Positions 42,996 through 51,709 of a DNA stretch of 64,000 nt are shown here, piece after piece (position 1 is the stretch's first letter; each line of letters starts with the position of its first letter). The translations under genes were made by a program, and so were the position numbers. The notes under the pieces were generated by a model. It saw only the letters and a list, made by a program, of their open reading frames with translations. It was not told the DNA's origin and made no database searches. Source of the DNA: Haloarcula pelagica (GTDB lineage Archaea > Halobacteriota > Halobacteria > Halobacteriales > Haloarculaceae); contig NZ_CP126164.1 of NCBI RefSeq assembly GCF_030127105.1, positions 124,001 through 188,000 of the forward strand, written 5' to 3'.

Positions 42996-44372
42996 ATGAA
43001 TCCAATCGAGCGAGGAAAAATCACACTCGACGCCTGGCGGGCCAGAAGAACCACCCGCGCGGAGATAGCAGAACGGCAGCGCCGGCGTCTAGTAGAGATG
43101 CTCTCATTTTCCCGGCGACGGTCACGGTTCTACAAGCGACACTACGCCGACGTGCCGGAGGGAACTACCGACCTCACACAGTACCCACCGGTAACGAAGC
43201 CGATGCTCATGGAGCACTTCGACGACGTCGTTACGGACACCGCGATTACCAAAGCCGAGGTCGACGCCTTCGTCGCTGACGAGACACAGATCGGCGAGCG
43301 CTTCCTCGGCAAGTATCCAGTGTGGACGACGTCTGGGACGACCGGGGAACCGGGGGTATTCGTCCAGGATGAAACAGCATGGACCATTTCAGACGTGCTG
43401 GGTGACCGGTGGATCGTGCCCGCAATGGCGAACCGTTCGTCACTCTCCCGCCTCTTCACACAGAATATCCACGTTGCACTCGTCGCAGTTTCGGGCGGTC
43501 ACTTCGCCGGTGCGGCCGGACTCGAGTTGATGCGTCGAGAATCCGTCCTTGGAGAACGTCGTCTGCGACTCTTTTCGCCGACGAGTCCGATCGACGACCT
43601 GACTGCCGAGCTGAACCAGTATCAGCCCGCCATTCTCGAAGGCTACTCGACCGTCCTCGTCGAGTTGGCGCGAGCCCAACGAGACGGTCGTCTCGACATC
43701 AGCCCCGCACTCGTGCTCCCCACAGCAGAACCCATCTCTGAGTCACAGAAGCGACTGCTCCGAGACACGTTCGATTGTGTCGTCCGGGAACTCTACGGAG
43801 CGACGGAATTCGTCCCGATTGCTGTCGAGTGCGACCACGGAAATCTCCACGCCAACACCGACTGGGTCGTGGTCGAACCGGTCGACGAGGACTATCAGCC
43901 GGTCGAACTTGGAACGCCGTCGGACACCGTCCTTATCACGAGCCTCTCGAATCGTGTGCAACCGCTCGTTCGGTACAACCTCGGGGATAGCATCACGATG
44001 TACGAAGAGCGGTGTCAATGCGGGAGCGCGTTCCCAATCATAGAGGTCGGCGGACGGCAAGGGGATGTCCTCCAGTTCGAAACCGATGAGGGAGAAGAGG
44101 TTCCGATTTTCCCACTCGCACTCGCAACTGTCGTCGAAGACGTTCCGGGAGTCCGTCGAGTTCAGATTATCCGCACGGCCCCTACGACACTGCAGGTCCG
44201 CTTCGATGTCGATCCTGATGCGACCGAGGAGGCGGTCTGGAACCAGATAAAGGGGGATCTCCAGTCGTTCCTCGGTAATCACGGGATTACCAGCGTAACC
44301 ATCGAAGCGGCAGCCGAGCCACCACGACGGGAGAGACGAAGCGGAAAGTTCCGCCACGTCTGGGCAGAATAG
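42996..44372 (+). CDS. phenylacetate-CoA ligase-like adenylate-forming enzyme
   Basis: A 458-residue member of the PaaK/CapK group in the acyl-adenylate superfamily, which activates a carboxylate with ATP. The P-loop is WTTSGTTGEPGVF; ELYGATEFVPI is motif A5, LVRYNLGDSI motif A7 and EVGGRQGDVL the hinge. The C-terminal region ends RRSGKFRHVW, with the Lys often used for adenylation. Substrate cannot be told; no phenylacetate pathway genes are nearby. Confidence 0.85.
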   Translation: MNPIERGKITLDAWRARRTTRAEIAERQRRRLVEMLSFSRRRSRFYKRHYADVPEGTTDLTQYPPVTKPMLMEHFDDVVTDTAITKAEVDAFVADETQIGERFLGKYPVWTTSGTTGEPGVFVQDETAWTISDVLGDRWIVPAMANRSSLSRLFTQNIHVALVAVSGGHFAGAAGLELMRRESVLGERRLRLFSPTSPIDDLTAELNQYQPAILEGYSTVLVELARAQRDGRLDISPALVLPTAEPISESQKRLLRDTFDCVVRELYGATEFVPIAVECDHGNLHANTDWVVVEPVDEDYQPVELGTPSDTVLITSLSNRVQPLVRYNLGDSITMYEERCQCGSAFPIIEVGGRQGDVLQFETDEGEEVPIFPLALATVVEDVPGVRRVQIIRTAPTTLQVRFDVDPDATEEAVWNQIKGDLQSFLGNHGITSVTIEAAAEPPRRERRSGKFRHVWAE

Positions 44373-44529
44373 CAGAAGTAATCCATCCTTTGCGAGTGGT
44401 AGGATGGCTACGTACGCACACAACTGCCACATTCTTACAGCAAGTCAATGAGAACGCGGCGCTATCGCTGGCCACAGACATCGGGTCGGATGAGTTCTAC
44501 CGAGTTACAGCCGCCAACAACTGGAACTA

Positions 44530-45665
44530 ATGAGCGACGAACGCGCCCGCTGGGACGGATTGTCGTCGTCGGAGACAGCGAGACGGTTGTCACGGGACGG
44601 ACCGAACGAACTGCCCACCCCTTCACCGCCGTCGATGCCCCGCTTGCTGCTCGCCCAATTCGTTCACTTTTACGCGCTCATGTTGTGGGTGGCAACTGGG
44701 TTGGCCGTCATCGGTGACTTGCCGTCGCAGGTGTTGCCATCGTGCTAGTCATCGTTATCAATGGCGTCTTCGCGTTCGCACAGGAGTATCGTGCTGTCCG
44801 CGCAGCCGAGCAGCTTCGCGAGTTGCTGCCCGAACGCGTCTACATCTGTCGAGACGGCCGACGGGTAGAGGTGAATGCGACGGTCCAGCACTGCGCCAGG
44901 CCGACATCGGCGTGGCGATAGGTGCCGCAGGGACTGACGTCGCTCGGGAAGTCTTGGACCTCGTATTGCTCGACGACCACTTCGCGACTATCGTCACAGC
45001 TGTTGAACTCGGGCGGTCGACGTTCTCGAACATACGGAAGTTCCTCACGGACAACGTCGCGGAACTGACTCGGTTCGTCGTGTGGGTACTCTCGGACGGG
45101 TAGTTCCCCCCTCGCTATCGGTGTCTTTCAGATTCTCGCTATCGACCTAGTCACAGACCAGTTCCCCTCTCTCGCACTTGCGCTGGAGCCGCCCACCGAA
45201 CGACAGCGGACACACACCCTCACCGGCCAGCACCTCATCGATGGGGCGCTGCTGCGTCGGGTGTTTTTCGTCCTTGGACCGACGATATCAGTGGTCACAC
45301 TGGTCGCGTTTTCCGCGTCACTGCTATCGGGCGGTTGGCAGTTCGGTGACCCCGCCACAGGGACGACGATGCTTGCGGCATCGGGGGCCGCGTGGGCGAC
45401 CATCGTCCTCGGGCAGATGGCCAACGCCTTCGCCGTCCGTAGCCCGACCCAGTGGCCTGGCGCGCTCGGGTGGACCTCGAACCCGTATCTTCCGTGGGCC
45501 GTCGCTTCTGGACTCGTTTTCCTGGTCGTCTTGCTGTACGTACCGTGGCTCGCGCAGTTGCTCGGGCAAGCGCCCCCATCAGCAATCGGCTGGGCAGTCG
45601 CGGTAGCCGTAGTGCCAGCGGTGTTCGGGATGGATATGATTTACAAGCGATGGCGGGCCGAGTGA
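44530..45665 (+). pseudogene. cation-transporting P-type ATPase remnant with large internal deletion
   Basis: The N-terminus is present ([20 protein letters not shown]; first membrane helices), then a frameshift at ~44720-44730 to [20 protein letters not shown] in another frame. At ~44885-44892 the sequence jumps from the early actuator domain ([10 protein letters not shown]) to the hinge after the phosphorylation domain ([20 protein letters not shown]). The DKTGT phosphorylation site and ATP-binding domain are therefore missing. A third shift is near 45100. The last membrane helices (45261-45665) are intact. Inactive beyond doubt. Confidence 0.9.
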
Positions 45666-45881
45666 CAGTCTCGGTCGGTAGGGGGACCTCGTCGCCGACA
45701 GCGGGACACTGAATCAACCACATTGCTTATCCAGAAGATTGGCTCAACACTCGCTGATATACGTGATTTCGATAGGTTCATGCGACACGTCACACGCTTT
45801 TTCGACAGATGCGCCAGCACAGTTGTAGCCACGCGTCCACGAATTCGCTGAACCAGCTACCGATGGAGGACCGGTGAGTCG

Positions 45882-47098
45882 ATGGCCTCAGTACTACTCG
45901 TTCTGGCAATTGCACTGTTGGCGGCACTGTTCATGTCGTTCACCGTCGGTGCAAACAGTAACTCGGCACCAGTCGCACCCGCTGTTGGGGCCAACGCGCT
46001 CTCTGTGCTCCGAGCAGCTTTGCTCGTCGGGATTGTGGCTGGGCTCGGTGCGATACTCCAAGGTGGCAGTATCTCAGAAACCATCGGCAAAGACCTCATC
46101 ACGGGCGTCGCGATTACCCCGCTGGCCGCAGCGGCAGCGCTGTTGACCGCTGCGACCCTCATCACTATCGGGAACACGTATGGCTATCCCATCCCTTCGG
46201 CGTTCACCGTTACGGGGGCGATGATCGGGGCCGGCATCGCTCTTGGTGGTGGTTTCGCTGTCCACGAGTACGCCGTCATTCTCGGGTTCTGGTTCGCGAT
46301 TCCACTGGTCGAGGGCGTTCTCGCGTACGGGATTGCCCGTGGCCTCCGAAGCGATGCTATCCCCGAAACTGTCGGTATCCCGCTCCTCGGAGGGACAGTC
46401 GGCTATGCGTTGGCCAACATCCAACTCACTATCATTCCGACTGCGAGCGGCGCACAGGGCTCTGTCGCTCGCTATCTCGCCACCACGTACCAGTTCCTTC
46501 CAACAGTCGTCGGCGGCGCGTACACGCTCGGCATGGTTGTCGTGAGTGTGTGTAGCGGGCTCGTTGCACTCGTCGGGACACGGGCGTTGCTCCACCGCGA
46601 CGAGACCGCCGGTATCAATCAGTTCCTCGTCGTACTGGGACTCATCGTCGTGTTCACGAGTGGTGGCACACAGGTCGGTCTGGCAACCGGCCCGCTGAGG
46701 CCGTGTTCGAGACAGACCTCCAGCTCCCGTCGATCTACTTGCTCGCACTCGGTGGCGGCGGGATTCTCCTCGGCGCCTGGATAAGAGGCCCGCGACTCGT
46801 CCAGGCAGTCTCGAACGAATATGCCTCGCTGGGGCCGAGACGGTCGATTGCCGCGCTGATTCCCGCCTTTCTGGTCGCGCAACTGGCTATCGTACTGGGA
46901 ATCCCGATATCGTTTAACAAGGTGATGATCGCAAGTATCGTCGGCAGTGGACTCGCCGCGAGTTCGACTGGCGGGAGCGGCGTCTCGGGACGAAAAGTCG
47001 GTATCACTATCGGGTCGTGGGTCGGGTCAATGCTGGGCGCGGGCATCATCAGCTATGGTCTCTATCACCTCTTGAGCGCAGTCCCAGGTGTAGGATAA
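45882..47098 (+). pseudogene. PiT-family inorganic phosphate transporter, one frameshift
   Basis: Two frames make one ~405-residue PiT permease that imports phosphate with a cation. The first half has FTVGANSNSAPVAPAVGANA and TIGNTYGYPIPSAFTVTGAM; the second has GPRLVQAVSNEYASLGPRRS and FNKVMIASIVGSGLAASS, the two repeats of the family. The frames meet at CCGCTGAGGCC (~46693-46703); one extra G (CTGGAGGCC) restores GPLEAVFETD. Either a recent pseudogene or a base-call error. It starts with an ATG at 45882. Confidence 0.85.
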
Positions 47099-47422
47099 TT
47101 ACGTGACAATCAGGTCAATAATCTCTTCCTCCGCGGCCTGCGTTTTCATCCCCTCCCACGTCTGGAACTCGGTCGTGTCGTCGATATACTCGTTGAGTTG
47201 CTCACGCGAGAGATCCTGTACATCGCCGATGCTATCGAGATTCCACGGGCTCTGCGTGCAGAACGCCTCGAATGAGTTGAACTCGGTGTGCTCTCGCATA
47301 AACTGCTGCGAAAAGAACGTCTCAGACTGGATCCGAGTGCCAGCTTGCAGTTCACCGATTCGGTCAAGTGCGTCCCCGACTTTCTCTTCGAGGTCCTCAA
47401 GCCCGGCGACCTGAAGATCCAT
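47099..47422 (-). CDS. hypothetical acidic protein (107 aa)
   Basis: A 107-residue soluble, helical and acidic protein (MDLQVAGLEDLEEKVGDALD; TRIQSETFFSQQFMREHTEF). Its stop abuts the PiT stop on the opposite strand (convergent, no gap). No domain recognised. Confidence 0.6.
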   Translation of the reverse strand: MDLQVAGLEDLEEKVGDALDRIGELQAGTRIQSETFFSQQFMREHTEFNSFEAFCTQSPWNLDSIGDVQDLSREQLNEYIDDTTEFQTWEGMKTQAAEEEIIDLIVT

Positions 47423-47584
47423 AGCTAAGATGAACTCTGGACGCGGGTAAAAGCCACGGCTAGCGATATCGGACCGTCTGTCAGGAACTGCAAATTACGG
47501 TCGCTCTTCGTGGGTAGCGTAGCCAATGCAACGACCAAGGATGGCGGCCGAACCTACTGGAGAGGACGGTGAAGGCGATCTATT

Positions 47585-47716
47585 TCAGATCGGTTTCGCC
47601 CAGGAGTGGCCGCACTCTGAACACTCGAAATTGTGGAAGGCATCGCCGTCTCTGACCTCCGTCGAAATCGCAGTGGCCAAATTATATCCACACTCCGGGC
47701 AGCGGCTATGTGGCAC
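47585..47716 (-). CDS. small double zinc-knuckle protein (43 aa)
   Basis: A 43-residue reading frame from a GTG at 47716 to a TGA at 47585. It has SRCPECGYNLATAI and FECSECGHSW, two CPxCG-type knuckles that would form one zinc ribbon. Such micro-proteins are common in haloarchaea. The stretch is short and the start is not certain; a plus-strand ORF on the other side looks like its shadow. Confidence 0.5.
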   Translation of the reverse strand: MPHSRCPECGYNLATAISTEVRDGDAFHNFECSECGHSWAKPI

Positions 47717-47782
47717 TTTCTGAAATAATACCTGAGATTTGATAGTTCTTTCCTGATACTGTGGGAGGATTCTCGTTCAAGC

Positions 47783-49321
47783 TCATCTACGCCACTGTGA
47801 CTTCGTAAACAGGACCAGTACCGGGATGATTTCAAGGCGTCCGACCCACATGAAAAACACCATGAGGAGTTTCGAGACCCTCGGAAACGCGTTGAAGTTG
47901 TACATCGGCCCGACGATTCCGACGCCGGGACCGACGTTCCCCAAGGTGGCCGCGACAGCGCTCGTCGCCTCGAACGCGGACAGCTCAGCACCTCGGACAT
48001 CAATGAGAAGGACGACCAGTGTGCCAAGCGCAAAGATGACCAGATAGAGCATCGTGAAGGCGTAGATGCCTCGAATAGCGTTCTCATCCACGACCACGTC
48101 ACCTAATCGAATCGGCTGGACGGCTCGCGGATGCGCACTGGTGAACAGCTCCCGTCTGAGCGTTTTCAAAATCACGATCCATCGAACGACTTTGATACTC
48201 CCCCCTGTGCTCCCGGCGGAACCGCCGATGAACATCCCGAATAGCAACACGAATTGCGCGTGTTCTCCCCAGAGATTGAAGTCGATGCTGGCGTACCCTG
48301 TCGTGGTTACGATGGACGCAATCTGAAACGTCGCGTGCCGAAGCGATGGTTCAACCGCGTTTGCGAGTGTGTTGAGGCCGGGTGTCGTATACAGCAGCCC
48401 CGCCACGAGCGCCGACAGGACACCGATGGCACCCAGATAGCCCTTCAGTTCCACATCCTCCCAGACGGTCCGAAAGTTCCGGTTCCAGAGATGCCAGAAG
48501 AGGGCGAAATTCATTCCGGCGGCGATCATGAACGGGATGATGAACCACTGGACAATCGCTGAGAAGGCTTCGATAGAGCGCGCTTCTGGTGAGAAGCCAC
48601 CGGTCGGCATCGTGGTGAAGCCGTGTGCAACAGCGTTGTAGAGCGTCATCTCCGGTGCCAGTCCCACCAGATGGAAGCCAAACAGGCCGAGAATCTCGAT
48701 AACGGTGAGTCCGATGTACAGTCCCCAGAGTGCTCGAGCCGTCTCTGCAATACGCGGTGTGAGTTTCTCGAGGCCCGGTCCCGGCGCTTCCGCGTCCATG
48801 AGCTGCGCACCGCCGACGGAGAGTTCGGGCAAGATTGCGACCGCCAGGACGACGATACCCATCCCACCCAGCCACTGGGTCTCTTGGCGCCACATCATCA
48901 GCGCTCGTGAGTGATTCTCAAAGGATATCGACCCCATGACTGTCGACCCAGTCGTGGTGAACCCGCTCATCGTCTCGAACAGGGCGTTCACTGGATAGCG
49001 AAGCGTCGACGTCGCTCCGTAGTCCGTGAGCACCCCCTCGAGTACGAACGGGACCGCACCGACGACGCTGACCAGTAGCCAGGTCAGGGCGACCATCAAG
49101 AAGCCTTCCCGAACGCCGAGGGCGCCTGCAGCATCCTCGTGAGCCTGTTCGAGTGCCCAGCCAACAGTGATGGCAAGCGCCAGACTCGCCAAGAAGGTCG
49201 TAAACCCACGGCCGTAGTACAGCGCCAGAAGCAGCGGGAACAACATCGGCACCGCTAGCCACTTGATAATGCGCCCGGTGAGACTAACACTCGCTCGCCA
49301 GTCTGTGTATGCAGTAGTCAT
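47783..49321 (-). CDS. trkH: TrkH-type potassium uptake channel
   Basis: A 512-residue TrkH from the ATG at 49321; the frame extends upstream but into the neighbour gene. Four selectivity-filter loops can be seen: ETMSGFTTTGSTVM, HGFTTMPTGGFS, IVTTTGYASIDF and AATLGNVGPGVG, the last being the most degenerate. It forms the K+ channel of the Trk system, driven by a TrkA subunit not found in the window. Potassium import is central to salt-in haloarchaea. A small membrane gene lies 28 bp upstream. Confidence 0.93.
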   Translation of the reverse strand: MTTAYTDWRASVSLTGRIIKWLAVPMLFPLLLALYYGRGFTTFLASLALAITVGWALEQAHEDAAGALGVREGFLMVALTWLLVSVVGAVPFVLEGVLTDYGATSTLRYPVNALFETMSGFTTTGSTVMGSISFENHSRALMMWRQETQWLGGMGIVVLAVAILPELSVGGAQLMDAEAPGPGLEKLTPRIAETARALWGLYIGLTVIEILGLFGFHLVGLAPEMTLYNAVAHGFTTMPTGGFSPEARSIEAFSAIVQWFIIPFMIAAGMNFALFWHLWNRNFRTVWEDVELKGYLGAIGVLSALVAGLLYTTPGLNTLANAVEPSLRHATFQIASIVTTTGYASIDFNLWGEHAQFVLLFGMFIGGSAGSTGGSIKVVRWIVILKTLRRELFTSAHPRAVQPIRLGDVVVDENAIRGIYAFTMLYLVIFALGTLVVLLIDVRGAELSAFEATSAVAATLGNVGPGVGIVGPMYNFNAFPRVSKLLMVFFMWVGRLEIIPVLVLFTKSQWRR

Positions 49322-49349
49322 CGGATATCTCGATAGATAGTAGTAGCAG

Positions 49350-49583
49350 TTACAGGTGCTGACGAACGGCTGGCAGCAGTTTTCGATATCCGAGCATGTA
49401 GATGCCGACGTACAAGAGCAAGAGCCCCATCCCGAACTCCCAGATAGCAAACGTCGAAACGTCTGCGGAAAGATCAGCGAGCGCCGCCTGTTCGAGCAGC
49501 GCGCCACCAACTGTGAGCACGGGAGCCAATATGAGCGAAACCAACAGTTCAGGAACGACGACAACCGACTCTGATGCGGTCAT
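49350..49583 (-). CDS. small membrane protein (77 aa) upstream of trkH
   Basis: A 77-residue protein with two predicted membrane helices (VVVPELLVSLILAPVLTVGG and FGMGLLLLYVGIYMLGY). It precedes trkH on the same strand and may assist it. The family is not recognised with certainty. The promoter region faces the divergent gene at 49669. Confidence 0.65.
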   Translation of the reverse strand: MTASESVVVVPELLVSLILAPVLTVGGALLEQAALADLSADVSTFAIWEFGMGLLLLYVGIYMLGYRKLLPAVRQHL

Positions 49584-49668
49584 GGTATATTTGAGTTACT
49601 CTGGCCTGGGTGTATCTTTTTCGGTCCAATGGAAAAAGCGTATAATGGCCGCTCGCAACAGATATCGT

Positions 49669-49896
49669 ATGAGCCAGTCGAAACAGCGGGACTATCCGCG
49701 CCTCGCAAAGCGTGGGTTCCTCCTCGGTTTGGGATTGTTCCTGGTGGGTGCAGGCGGCGCCATCGGCGGAACGGCGCTATTTGGCACACTTCCAGCGTGG
49801 AGTAACACACTGTTTACCGATATGGAGCTACTCGGCATCGTCCTAGGTCTGTTCTCGCCGCTCATCTTCGGAATCGTCATGCCCCTCGTCGAGTGA
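49669..49896 (+). CDS. small membrane protein (75 aa)
   Basis: A 75-residue protein from the ATG at 49669, with two membrane helices (FLLGLGLFLVGAGGAIGGTA and LLGIVLGLFSPLIFGIVMPL) after a basic N-terminus. A TATA-like GTATAATGG lies ~20 bp upstream, giving a nearly leaderless transcript. The upstream CTTTTT/AAAAAG pair at ~49615-49638 may be an operator shared with the divergent gene. Family unknown. Confidence 0.6.
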   Translation: MSQSKQRDYPRLAKRGFLLGLGLFLVGAGGAIGGTALFGTLPAWSNTLFTDMELLGIVLGLFSPLIFGIVMPLVE

Positions 49897-49968
49897 CAAC
49901 CACTAAGTGCCTGTCACGCGAAGCACTGAACGCGGCAAGTTGATACGCCGCCGACCGCGAGAGCGGTT

Positions 49969-50028
49969 CTGAGAGACAGAGTCAGGACATGCTCGTGTCC
50001 ACTGTCGCGTGTGAGTTCTGTCTCTCAG
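49969..50028. terminator. 60-bp double inverted repeat between convergent genes
   Basis: The arms CTGAGAGACAGA (49969-49980) and TCTGTCTCTCAG (50017-50028) are perfect 12-bp complements. Inside, GGACA/TGTCC make a second stem. It lies in the gap between the convergent genes ending at 49896 and 50077, so a bidirectional terminator or a MITE relic is likely. There is no T-run. Confidence 0.45.
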
Positions 50029-50076
50029 CCATCGTCCACCACTTTTCACGCCCCCACTACCGGACAGCACCAGTGT

Positions 50077-51526
50077 TCACGGCCGGTGGACGATAGCGAG
50101 GTCACAGTCTATCTCCTGGATACACTCGTGAGTCGGTGGCGAGAGCAGTCGAGATGCGGCGTGTCGGTCAGTACTGGCCCCCATGATCGCGAGGTCGTAA
50201 TTCCCGGCGTACCGCTCTAAACTCTTCGACGGGCTCGTGGGCAACTCTGGTCTCGATGGGGTCTGCAAACGGCTCTGCGAGCGTTTCGAGCGTGATCTCT
50301 GCACGCCGATGTCGGCCTCGGGTAGAAATGCACGTACAGAGACTGATGGCGCCACGAGCATTACAGAGCCGCTGTGCGAAATCAAGCATCGTGTTGGCGA
50401 CCGGCCCAGCAGACCGAACCATGACTAGAATCTCCTGCCAGTCAGTCGTCCCGTTGCCGGAGCGAAAGGTGATGACATCAACCGACCCGGACAACAGATG
50501 CCTGACGAACGATGTCGGTTCGCCCTCGTCGGTTTCGTACGGCGCCACCACGAGGTCGCAGTTCTCGTCACTGGCTGTCTGGAGCACGGTTTCCCCGGCG
50601 GAGTCCGATGCCACAGCGACGACGAACTCACAGGGCACGTCGACGACGGCCGTGATAGACGATTGCAACTGTTCGAGCCGTTCTAGCGATTGTTCCGTGA
50701 TTAGTTCCTCTGCGGACGCGTCCGGTCTGTCTCCAGGCGACGTCGATTCATCTGCTGGATCGGTAGCGAGGTTCGCTTCGACCTGTTCGATGGTGGCTGG
50801 TTCGACGGTGTCCATCAACACGACCTTCCCTGCATCGTGGGCCGCAGCGATACGGCCTGCGAAGAGTGCGAGGGTGGTCGGCTGTGTATCGCGTACCGGG
50901 ACCAGTATCTGGTCGTCCCCGTTCGTCGATTGGAACAGATACCGGGCCCGTTCGCGATAGAGGTGCCGCCGCCAGATGATGAAGGTTCCCGCAATCAGGA
51001 CGCTCGCAACGGTGACACCTGCCACGTAGCGGAGTTGGGCCGACCCAGTCACGAGGACGAGGAGCGCGGAGGAGTACGCGGTGGGTAGTTCGATTTCGAA
51101 CATCCAGGTCACCAGACTGGTGAGAAAGATACCGAGCGCGGCCGCCCCGGCGTGGACCTGGAACTGGGCCGGGGGGACGGTGTACCAGAACTGGGCCGTC
51201 AGTTCCAGTGCCACCCACCCGCTGAGCGCGCCTGCAGTCATCCCGCCGACGAAGCGTCGTGGGTCGGCGTACCGGCTTCCGGGATCGGCAAACAGTGTGT
51301 ACGTCCCCGACGCTAACGGCGGATAGACGAGAAACGAGACGATTGGCGATATGTTGGATAGCCACGTCACGAGCGCGATGAGGAGTGGGACGATGACGAG
51401 TACCGAAAGGTGGAGCAGATTCTGCGTGTTTTCGAGCCAGCGCCGTAACGCTCGCATATGTCGGCGCTTCTGCCGTCGCAGCCGACGGTGAACGGTCTGC
51501 AAGCTGTCCCGCAGGTACTCTCGCAT
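50077..51526 (-). pseudogene. HPP-family membrane protein fused to a universal-stress domain, frameshifted at the C-terminus
   Basis: The main frame starts at 51526. Four HPP-type helices with SFLVYPPLASGTYTLFADPG and YADPRRFVGGMTAGAL are followed by tandem USP-like domains (DDQILVPVRDTQPTTLAL, EILVMVRSAGPVANTM). At ~50218-50222 the frame breaks: GAGTTTAGAG reads EFRAVRRE, but one added base gives EFVERYAGNYDLAIMGA, which continues in the next frame to a stop at 50077. Either a recent pseudogene or a base-call error. Confidence 0.8.
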
Positions 51527-51709
51527 GATTCGTAACTACTCGTTGGCCAGTATCCGGTCTATGTGTTTCGGCTCATACTGGTCGCCGTGCGCTCGTAACG
51601 ATATTTGCCACCCGGGGGGACAAAGGACGTTAGTTCGTTACAGCCACCAGTAACAGGCGTGTTCGAGAAAGCGAAAGCTTAGTCAATGCCCTTCCAGAAC
51701 GCCTAGAGG

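Noticed and set aside
47526-47723. 65-residue plus-strand ORF
   Set aside because: It mirrors the Cys-knuckle frame on the minus strand, which has the recognisable motifs.
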